The notes below the pieces were generated by a model that saw only the letters and a program-made list of their open reading frames with translations, did not search any database and had not been told where the DNA came from. A program made the translations under genes and the position numbers. From Proteobacteria bacterium UBA2996 (GTDB lineage: Bacteria; Pseudomonadota; Gammaproteobacteria; Arenicellales; UBA868), in assembly GCA_002346525.1 (NCBI GenBank), contig DDZY01000194.1:1-9139 (forward strand): a stretch of DNA of 9,139 bases. The letters run 5' to 3'. This document shows, one piece after another, positions 1-6,519 of this stretch; position 1 is the stretch's first letter, and every line of letters starts with the position of its first letter.

Positions 1-1349
1 CCAAGACGATAGTCGCGCACTCTTGCCCACGCGTTCAGGCCAGGTAGCCGACTTTCACGGGTCACCCGGCCTCCGGTCTCGGTCCCGGCTTCAGCGAGTA
101 TGACGTCATAGCCGCGCTTACCCAATCCAAGCGCTGCCTCAAGGCCTGCAGGACCCGCACCGATAATGAGAACCGTTGAATCGGATTCCTTGGGCGCAAT
201 CGTTTCGGGATGCCATCCCCTACGCCACTCCTCGCCCATGGTGGGATTCTGTGTGCACCGACTGGGCGCCGAAAGATTGTTCCAGGCGGCACACACATTG
301 CATCCAATACATTCGCGGATATCTTCCGGCCGCCCTGCTTTGATCTTGGCGGGCAAAAAAGGATCAGCGATCGACGGACGGGCCGCACCGATCATGTCGA
401 CCACACCGCGACGGATGGCCGACACCATCGTGTCGGGAGAGGTATAGCGTCCCACAGCAGCGACAGGTTTGCTGGTAACCGATTTGACGAAGGAGATGTA
501 TTCCTCCTGATAGCCCTCTTGCGCAAAGCGCGACGTCATGGAATCGTTTTCCCAGTCACTTACGTTGACATCCCACATGTCGGGCAATTCCGCCAACATC
601 TCGATGGCTTCCTTGCCCTCGCCGGCCCATTCCAGTCCGTCTGCCCCCATCATTTCATCAACGGCAAACCGTGCTACGACGCCCATGGTGTCGCCAACCG
701 CCTCTTTCGTCTCCTCGATCAGTTCACGATAAAGACGCAGCCGATTCTCCAAAGAACCGCCATACTCATCGGAGCGTTGATTGCTTTGGCGGGAGAGAAA
801 ATGGCTCGGGACTGTGCCGTCGTGTCCTGCGTAAACCACCACGATGTCGAAGCCGGCCTGACGAGCCCGAAGGGCTGCCTTACGGTGCCAACGACGGTAA
901 TTGCGAATATCGTCCCGGCTCATCGCGCGTGCCTGGATCGGATGCTGATGCCATGTGACCGGGCGATGTTCAGGACCAATCGGCACTTCCCGGGAGTAAA
1001 GACAGCCGCTGTCCTGGCCGTTGTGAACGAGTTCGATCCCTGCGAGCGCGTCGTGTTCATGCACGGCATCCACCATTGCCACGAGGTAGGGCAGATCACT
1101 GTCATCCCACATACTGGTTTCAGTAAAAGGCTGTACGTCACCCGTTGGATGAAAATCACATTGTTCTGTGGTGACGATTCCCCAACCGCCTTCGGCCTTC
1201 ATGCCACGCATGCTGATCATGCTGTCGGGGAACATCCGCCCCATGCCGTTGCAGTGGGGAACCTGATAGAACCGGTTTGGCGCCGTCACCGGGCCGATTT
1301 CTACGGTGTCAAAGAGAACATCGTAACGAGGGTCACGCTTCACACTCAT
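1..1349 (-). CDS. TMADH/DMADH-type iron-sulfur flavoprotein dehydrogenase (partial, C-terminus off the left edge)
   Basis: The minus strand from an ATG at 1349 is open to base 1, giving 449 codons of a protein that is about 700-730 aa in this family. Seen: an N-terminal FMN-binding barrel (residues about 10-340), then a Cys cluster C347-x2-C350-x2-C353-x11-C365 for a 4Fe-4S centre, then an ADP-binding GAGPAG at 397-402 where the product is cut off. Cys33 in NRFYQVPHC sits where TMADH carries its covalent 6-S-cysteinyl-FMN; DgcA-type dimethylglycine enzymes, as I recall them, lack this Cys. Tyr173 and His176 match the catalytic Tyr/His pair and Arg227 the conserved active-site Arg. In the substrate cage Trp259 is kept, Trp356 is probably the second Trp with a one-residue shift, and Gln63 replaces the TMADH Tyr, as reported for dimethylamine dehydrogenase. 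Such enzymes oxidatively N-demethylate amines, release formaldehyde and pass electrons to ETF. It starts 12 bases after the GFA gene, so the two are probably cotranscribed. The family is clear; the substrate (dimethylamine or another secondary/tertiary amine) is inferred. Confidence 0.93.
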   Translation of the reverse strand, partial: MSVKRDPRYDVLFDTVEIGPVTAPNRFYQVPHCNGMGRMFPDSMISMRGMKAEGGWGIVTTEQCDFHPTGDVQPFTETSMWDDSDLPYLVAMVDAVHEHDALAGIELVHNGQDSGCLYSREVPIGPEHRPVTWHQHPIQARAMSRDDIRNYRRWHRKAALRARQAGFDIVVVYAGHDGTVPSHFLSRQSNQRSDEYGGSLENRLRLYRELIEETKEAVGDTMGVVARFAVDEMMGADGLEWAGEGKEAIEMLAELPDMWDVNVSDWENDSMTSRFAQEGYQEEYISFVKSVTSKPVAAVGRYTSPDTMVSAIRRGVVDMIGAARPSIADPFLPAKIKAGRPEDIRECIGCNVCAAWNNLSAPSRCTQNPTMGEEWRRGWHPETIAPKESDSTVLIIGAGPAGLEAALGLGKRGYDVILAEAGTETGGRVTRESRLPGLNAWARVRDYRL

Positions 1350-1361
1350 CGTCTTGTTGAC

Positions 1362-1841
1362 TCAGCTATCTGCCTGATCACCCTCCTGAGAGGCGTAGGC
1401 CTTCGCAAGTCCAACGCTCTCATCACAGCGCGTTCGCGGTAGACCGTCATCAAAGTTGATCCAGGAAAGCTGCCCCTCCACACCAAAGTGCCAGTCGGGC
1501 GACCTTATCTCGGGCTCGTCCAAAGAGCCTACGGATATCCATACCGTCTCCGGGTTTGCCATCGTAAGATCCTCAATCGAAACAAGATAACGAAATGCCA
1601 GCGGACTGCCGCAGCTAGAACAGAAACTACGCTCCATAATGGAAGAGGACTCATACCAGACCGGCGGGCTGCGGGTAAACCTCAGATCGTTCAGCGCGAA
1701 CGCGAGGGCGGAATGAAAAGGACTGCCCGACCATCTCTGGCAATTGCGGCAATGGCATGTCCCCATATCGAGTGGAGGCCCGCACAACTCGTAGCGCACA
1801 CGCCCACAAAGACAGCCTCCGGTAATCACGGGTTCAGTCAT
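1362..1841 (-). CDS. GFA-domain zinc protein (glutathione-dependent formaldehyde-activating enzyme family)
   Basis: This 159-aa protein shows the GFA (CENP-V/GFA) zinc-binding pattern: C10 and C12 in GGCLCG, C29, C31 and C34 in CHCRNC, and C74 and C77 in FCSSCGSP. The length is normal for the family and there is no signal peptide or membrane segment, so it should be cytosolic. The founding member, Paracoccus Gfa, was described as speeding formation of S-hydroxymethylglutathione from formaldehyde and glutathione; that activity has been disputed, and many GFA-domain proteins have no known function. Context gives some support for a formaldehyde role, because the next gene, 12 bases downstream, is a predicted amine demethylase and the divergent operon holds further N-demethylation enzymes. 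No strong ribosome-binding site is seen before the ATG at 1841. The family is well supported; the formaldehyde role is inferred from neighbours. Confidence 0.88.
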   Translation of the reverse strand: MTEPVITGGCLCGRVRYELCGPPLDMGTCHCRNCQRWSGSPFHSALAFALNDLRFTRSPPVWYESSSIMERSFCSSCGSPLAFRYLVSIEDLTMANPETVWISVGSLDEPEIRSPDWHFGVEGQLSWINFDDGLPRTRCDESVGLAKAYASQEGDQADS

Positions 1842-1896
1842 TAGAGAATTCGCGTATCCTGATGCTGACGCACTGGACCACCGTTAACGCCGGGGA

Positions 1897-2568
<672 letters not shown>

Positions 2569-2687
2569 CTCAGCCGGATTCTTACGAATTCCAAAGTCCT
2601 ATGGGCGAAAAGGCCTCGCCTTTGGGTAATTTCTTAGTGTAGATTGGGTATCCCACTTGTGAGGTCTTAGGCGGAGGAAAAGCTGGC
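2569..2687. promoter_or_regulatory. Divergent intergenic region between carbonic anhydrase and the Rieske operon
   Basis: These 119 bases must hold the promoters for both divergent groups. Seen: a perfect 6-bp inverted repeat AAAGGC-CTC-GCCTTT at 2609-2623, and two direct copies of TTGGGTA at 2622-2628 and 2644-2650, spaced 22 bases start to start (about two helical turns). I could not assign convincing -35/-10 boxes on either strand. The repeats could be operator half-sites for a regulator encoded elsewhere, but short repeats like these also occur by chance. Confidence 0.4.
2673..2677 (+). promoter_or_regulatory. Ribosome-binding site of the Rieske gene
   Basis: GGAGG lies 10 bases before the ATG at 2688. 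It is a strong Shine-Dalgarno core with slightly long spacing. It supports 2688 as the start of the rightward operon's first gene and is the clearest such site in the window. Confidence 0.7.
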
Positions 2688-3833
2688 ATGACAAGCCAGA
2701 CCATCGATCCACATACTCTGGCCCGTGTCAGCCAGGGATATGACCAAGTCGCATCGCGTTCACATTCGCTGCATGCCGACTGTTACCAGTATCAGCATTT
2801 TCTTGATCTCGAGCGCCAGCAGATCTTCCACAAAAGTTGGCAGTTTCTCTGTCACGAGGAAAAACTCACTCAGCCCGGAAGTTATGTTGCCGCCGATGTC
2901 GAAGGACAAAGCATCTTCGCCTGCAGAGATAAAACCGGCGAACTCAGAGCGTTCTATAACGTCTGCAAACACCGCGGTCATCAACTGCTGCGGGGCAGCG
3001 GTCAGACAAAAGTCATTACCTGCCCCTATCACGCCTGGGTGTACGGCCTGGACGGTCGCCTCAGCCGTGCCCGGCGCTCGGAACTCATTGAGAACTTTGA
3101 TACTGAAAAAATCTGTCTAGATGCGGTCAGGATCGAGGTCTTCTGTCATCTCGTTTTCGTCAATCTCGATCCGGAGACGCCCGCACTGGCTGATGAGAGT
3201 GAATCCCTGTCAGACGAGATCATGTCGTATGCGCCTGATCTTGCCAGCCTGACCTATGCCCACACTCTGACCTATCGCATCCAGGCCAACTGGAAAGCCG
3301 TGGTGGATAACTTTCTCGAGTGCTACCACTGTCCCGTCGCCCATCGGGATTTCTGCACACTCGTTGAGATGGACACGTACAAAGTCAAAACCCACGGTAT
3401 CTACTCCAGCCACATGGCCAAGGCAGGGCGTGGCGACAATAATGCCTATGGCGTAGAAAGCGCCAGCGTCACCGATCATGCTGTTTGGTATTTATGGCCA
3501 AACACAACGCTCATGCGATACCCGGGGCGGGGCAACTTCATGGTCTGGCGCTTTTATCCCGACGGGCCGGAACAGACTTACGAGGTATTCGACTTTTTCT
3601 TCGAAACCGATACCCCTAATGAATCGGAGTTGGAGGCGATCCGTTTCATCGATGAAGTTCTACAGCCTGAGGACATCGGGCTGGTAGAAAGCGTTCAGCG
3701 GGGCATGCAGACCCCAGCATTTAACCAGGGCCGTTACCTGGTCGATCCGAAGGATAGCGGCCTGAGCGAACATGCCGTTCACCATTTCCATGGGCTGGTG
3801 CTGGATGCCTATCGCGGAGCGGTAAGGCCATGA
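2688..3833 (+). CDS. Rieske non-heme iron oxygenase, CntA/YeaW-like quaternary-amine monooxygenase
   Basis: This 381-aa protein is the oxygenase component of a two-component Rieske system. The Rieske 2Fe-2S ligands are Cys93-x-His95 and Cys112-x2-His115. The catalytic domain has mononuclear iron ligands His214 and His219 in ECYHCPVAH and probably Asp329 in QPEDIGLVESVQ. Glu211 takes the place of the bridging Asp of classic ring-hydroxylating dioxygenases, a trait reported for carnitine monooxygenase CntA. Length (CntA/YeaW about 371-374 aa), the NVCxHRGHQLL stretch, the PED-LVESVQ-G stretch and the C-terminal SEHxxxHFH motif all resemble E. coli YeaW, and the protein is less like GbcA (glycine betaine). 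Relatives oxidise carnitine, gamma-butyrobetaine or proline betaine at a C-N bond, either splitting off trimethylamine or removing a methyl as formaldehyde. The stop overlaps the next start as ATGA (3830-3833), indicating translational coupling. No ferredoxin reductase partner is in the window. The exact substrate is not known. Confidence 0.92.
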   Translation: MTSQTIDPHTLARVSQGYDQVASRSHSLHADCYQYQHFLDLERQQIFHKSWQFLCHEEKLTQPGSYVAADVEGQSIFACRDKTGELRAFYNVCKHRGHQLLRGSGQTKVITCPYHAWVYGLDGRLSRARRSELIENFDTEKICLDAVRIEVFCHLVFVNLDPETPALADESESLSDEIMSYAPDLASLTYAHTLTYRIQANWKAVVDNFLECYHCPVAHRDFCTLVEMDTYKVKTHGIYSSHMAKAGRGDNNAYGVESASVTDHAVWYLWPNTTLMRYPGRGNFMVWRFYPDGPEQTYEVFDFFFETDTPNESELEAIRFIDEVLQPEDIGLVESVQRGMQTPAFNQGRYLVDPKDSGLSEHAVHHFHGLVLDAYRGAVRP

Positions 3834-4600
3834 GTGCTGTCCCTCCGGACTATTTGAAAGATCGAATAGCCGTGGTCACCGGCGGCTGTGGCGGCATTGG
3901 AAGAGCCATCTGTCAGCGCTTTCATGCCGAAGGCGCGGTGGTCTATGCAACGGACATTGCCGGTTTCGATTTTCCCGAATCCCGAATCCACGTGCTACGT
4001 CATGATGTGGGTTCTGAAGAGGACGCCAAAGCGGTGATGGCACACGTTGAGGCTGAACATGGCCGACTCGATATTCTGGTCAATGCTGCGGGGATCGAGA
4101 TTGAAAAGACCATAGAAGAGACGACGCTTGACGAGTGGAACCGAAGCTTTTCCGTCAACGTCAACGGCACTTTTCTCACCAGTAAACATGCGCTGTCGCT
4201 AATGCGCAAAGCCGGTGCAGGCTCTATCATCAACTTTGGATCCTATGATGGCTTTATCGCGGACCCCTCTCTTGCGGTCTACTGCGCCACTAAAGGCGCG
4301 GTACATGCCCTGACCCGGGCTATGGCCTGTGATCATGGGCCCGAAGGCATCCGGGTCAATGCGGTATGCCCCGGCTACGTCGATACACCGATGCTGCAGA
4401 GTTTCTTTGGAGAATCAGGCGATATCGCGTCCCTCAAGCAGGCCGTACGGGACGTGCATCCCATTCGACGTTATGGTCAACCAGAGGACATTGCCAACCT
4501 GGTGAACTGGCTTGCAGGCGACGAAGCACGATATGCTTCTGGTCAACTGTGGATTATCGACGGCGGACTGTCTGCCCAAGTGCAGCAGATGCGCCTATAA
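3830..4600 (+). CDS. Short-chain dehydrogenase/reductase (SDR), probably NAD-dependent
   Basis: This 256-aa classical SDR has the nucleotide-binding TGGCGGIG at residues 17-24, Asp42 at the end of the second strand (usually NAD preference), NAAG at 85-88, and the catalytic set Asn110, Ser138, Tyr151 and Lys155 (YCATK). The PGYVDTPM stretch after the active site is also typical. It would oxidise a secondary alcohol to a ketone, or the reverse, in the cytosol. Its ATG overlaps the Rieske stop by four bases, and the BKACE gene follows after 32 bases. The likely job is therefore to make the beta-keto acid cleaved by BKACE from a beta-hydroxy acid such as a carnitine-like compound; some D-carnitine dehydrogenases are SDRs. 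That role is inference from position. It shares the IEKT segment after the NAG motif and the GQPEDIA segment with the second SDR of the operon, so the two may be paralogues. Confidence 0.92.
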   Translation: MSAVPPDYLKDRIAVVTGGCGGIGRAICQRFHAEGAVVYATDIAGFDFPESRIHVLRHDVGSEEDAKAVMAHVEAEHGRLDILVNAAGIEIEKTIEETTLDEWNRSFSVNVNGTFLTSKHALSLMRKAGAGSIINFGSYDGFIADPSLAVYCATKGAVHALTRAMACDHGPEGIRVNAVCPGYVDTPMLQSFFGESGDIASLKQAVRDVHPIRRYGQPEDIANLVNWLAGDEARYASGQLWIIDGGLSAQVQQMRL

Positions 4601-4632
4601 CCCGAAACGCAATAGCGAAACCGAGCACAAAG

Positions 4633-5562
4633 ATGAGTCAACCGGTCATCATCACCTGCGCCGTTACCGGCAGCATCCATACCCCGACGATGTCGCCACA
4701 TCTGCCGATTACACCCTCTGAAATCGCCGATGCGGCCTTGGGTGCGGCCGAGGCGGGTGCCGCCGTCATTCACCTGCACGCACGACATCCTGAAAACGGC
4801 CGACCCGACTACCGTCCTGAAACCTTCCTGGAATTTCTGCCCAGGATCAAAAATGAGTGCGATGCGGTGATCAATATCTCGACCGGCGGCGGTATGGGGA
4901 TGACTATTGAGGAACGCCTTGCGGCAGCCCTGACCGCGAGCCCGGAGATGGCGTCTCTCAATATGGGTTCGATGAACTTCGGTATTTTTCCCCTCGCTGA
5001 AAAATACTCGGAGTGGAAACATGACTGGGAGCAGGATTTTTTAGCGTCGACCAAAGACTTTATCTTTCCCAACACCTTCAAGACCATCGAGTACGCTCTC
5101 CGGGAACTCGGCGACGGGCACGGCACCCGCTTTGAGTTTGAGTGCTATGACTTGGGCCATCTTTACAACCTTGCCCATGTCGTCGATAAAGGCTTCGTCA
5201 AACCACCCTTTTTTATCCAGTTGATCTTCGGAATTCTGGGCGGAGTTGGAGCGGATCCCGATAACCTTACCCATATGCACAACACCGCGGTCAAGCTCTT
5301 TGGGGATGACTTCGAGTGGTCGGTGCTGGCAGCTGGTCGACACCAGATGCCGTTTGCCATCCAGGCGAGCCTGCGCGGAGGCAACGTGCGGGTCGGCCTT
5401 GAGGATAGCCTCTACATCGGTAAGGGAGAACTCGCGACATCGAACGCGCAGCAGGTCGAGAAGGTTCGTGGGATTGTTGAATCATTAGGTATGACGGCGG
5501 CAACACCCGACGAAGCCCGTGACCGACTCGCCCTGAAAGGCGCTAACAAGGTAATGTTCTAG
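4633..5562 (+). CDS. Beta-keto acid cleavage enzyme (BKACE, DUF849; 3-keto-5-aminohexanoate cleavage family)
   Basis: BKACE enzymes condense a beta-keto acid with acetyl-CoA and release acetoacetate plus a shortened acyl-CoA. The 309-aa product has the zinc ligands His47 and His49 in IHLHAR, Glu257 as the third, and the conserved VRVGLED block (Arg253, Glu257, Asp258). STGGG (83-87), NMGSMNFG (110-117) and FEFECYDLGH (167-176) are further family blocks. I chose the ATG at 4633: the reading frame stays open upstream to 4366, but that stretch lies inside the preceding SDR gene, and MSQPVIITCAVTG is the usual BKACE beginning. The ribosome-binding site is weak. Known BKACE substrates include 3-keto-5-aminohexanoate and 3-dehydrocarnitine. 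Between an SDR and methylamine-type oxidases, a dehydrocarnitine-like substrate is plausible (product betainyl-CoA), but I see nothing in the sequence that fixes it, and no thioesterase or CoA-transferase is nearby. Confidence 0.93.
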   Translation: MSQPVIITCAVTGSIHTPTMSPHLPITPSEIADAALGAAEAGAAVIHLHARHPENGRPDYRPETFLEFLPRIKNECDAVINISTGGGMGMTIEERLAAALTASPEMASLNMGSMNFGIFPLAEKYSEWKHDWEQDFLASTKDFIFPNTFKTIEYALRELGDGHGTRFEFECYDLGHLYNLAHVVDKGFVKPPFFIQLIFGILGGVGADPDNLTHMHNTAVKLFGDDFEWSVLAAGRHQMPFAIQASLRGGNVRVGLEDSLYIGKGELATSNAQQVEKVRGIVESLGMTAATPDEARDRLALKGANKVMF

Positions 5563-5639
5563 CGGATGAGCACTCACCCTAACCTGCTTTTGGCCCGGCC
5601 CATGCCGCGCTCTTTCTGTAGCCCGCCGGCGCATGATTC
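5563..5639 (+). other. Short intra-operon spacer
   Basis: These 77 bases separate BKACE from the second SDR. No clear terminator, promoter or strong Shine-Dalgarno sequence is visible. A TGA at 5634-5636 lies in frame just before the SDR ATG, so that gene cannot start further upstream. Confidence 0.5.
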
Positions 5640-6395
5640 ATGAGTCGGCTTGACGGTCGGGCGGCGCTCGTCACCGGTGGACGCCAGGGGATCGGGCGTG
5701 CCATCGTCGACGCCTTTGTCGCCGAGGGCGCAGACGTTGCCACCTGTGGGCGTGGTGAACGGCCTCCAGATCTGCCGCCGACCCTGGGCTGGCGGCAGAC
5801 TGACGTTTCCTCGGCAGACGGCATTGAGGATCTGCGCATCGAGATGCTGGACCGCTTTGGCGGGCTTGATATTCTGGTGAATAACGCCGGCATCCAGATT
5901 GAGAAGACCCTTCTCGATACCAGTGATGAAGATTGGGATGCGCTGATGGGGGTGAATGCCAAAGGCGTATTCATGGCGTGCCGGGCAATGATCCCCCTCA
6001 TGAAACGCGGCGGCGTCATCATCAACATCGGCTCCATTTCGGGCAACGTGGCCGACCCCGGTCTTGCGCTCTATAACGCCTCCAAGGCCTTTGTTCACGG
6101 ACTGACCCGGTCGATCGCTGTTGATTATGGCCCCAAGATCCGCTGCAACGCGATCTGCCCGGGCTGGGTTATGACCGGCATGGCGGACGCCGCCTTCGCG
6201 GTTGCTGATGATCCGGACACGGCAAAGGCCGATGCGCTTGCCCGACATCCGGCAGGCCGGTTTGGCCAGCCCGAGGACATCGCTGCCATGGCAGTCTGGC
6301 TGGCGTCGGATGAGGCAGCCTTCACCACGGGGCAGTGCTTTACCATAGATGGTGGCATGACCTCTGCGTCGCCACTCAATCCAAGGCTCTTCTGA
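5640..6395 (+). CDS. Short-chain dehydrogenase/reductase (SDR), second copy
   Basis: This 251-aa classical SDR has TGGRQGIG at 12-19, NNAG at 81-84, and catalytic Asn106, Ser132, Tyr145 and Lys149 (YNASK), followed by CPGWVMTG. Arg38 in TCGRGE, near the end of the second strand, with no Asp there, hints at NADP(H) use, unlike the upstream SDR; this is only a sequence hint. It shares the IEKT, FGQPEDIA and IDGG-end segments with the first SDR. An in-frame TGA two codons upstream fixes the start at or after 5640; no good ribosome-binding site is seen. It lies between BKACE and the DMGDH-like gene. Possible roles are oxidation of the opposite stereoisomer of the hydroxy substrate, or handling of an aldehyde/ketone formed after C-N cleavage. 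The substrate is unknown; the family is certain. Confidence 0.92.
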   Translation: MSRLDGRAALVTGGRQGIGRAIVDAFVAEGADVATCGRGERPPDLPPTLGWRQTDVSSADGIEDLRIEMLDRFGGLDILVNNAGIQIEKTLLDTSDEDWDALMGVNAKGVFMACRAMIPLMKRGGVIINIGSISGNVADPGLALYNASKAFVHGLTRSIAVDYGPKIRCNAICPGWVMTGMADAAFAVADDPDTAKADALARHPAGRFGQPEDIAAMAVWLASDEAAFTTGQCFTIDGGMTSASPLNPRLF

Positions 6396-6519
6396 CGCAA
6401 AGGCGACATCCGCCGTTGCCGGTGGACTTTCCAATCTCATCTGCTCTCCCCCGGACCAGTGATGTGACTTAAGATTGTTCTCGTAGATACTAAGGACTGC
6501 TCAAGGGGAACAGGAACTG
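6396..6519 (+). promoter_or_regulatory. Spacer before the DMGDH-like gene, with possible promoter and ribosome-binding site
   Basis: This 124-base gap is the largest in the rightward operon. AGGA at 6512-6515 lies 4 bases before the ATG at 6520, and AAGGGGA at 6503-6509 sits further up; together they support the chosen start. A weak promoter-like pair is GTGACT (6464-6469) and GATACT (6486-6491) with a 16-base gap, each 4 of 6 to the sigma-70 consensus. That is close to chance, so a separate promoter for the last gene is only a possibility. No terminator is apparent. Confidence 0.3.

Noticed and set aside
210..1442. A 410-codon plus-strand open frame over the left part of the window
   Set aside because: It is antisense to the TMADH-like gene, whose translation has clear cofactor motifs throughout. 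The plus-strand product has no recognisable domain and is a shadow frame.
2688..3833. Assignment of the Rieske enzyme as glycine betaine oxygenase GbcA
   Set aside because: Its length and its C-terminal PED-LVESVQ and SEH-HFH segments resemble CntA/YeaW more than GbcA as I recall it, so a specific GbcA call is not justified.
4366..4632. Upstream extension of the BKACE frame (89 extra codons)
   Set aside because: It lies entirely or almost entirely inside the preceding SDR gene in another frame, and the family N-terminus begins at the ATG at 4633.
5574..6440. A 288-codon minus-strand open frame
   Set aside because: It is antisense to the second SDR, which carries all classical SDR motifs. 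The minus-strand product is low in recognisable structure.
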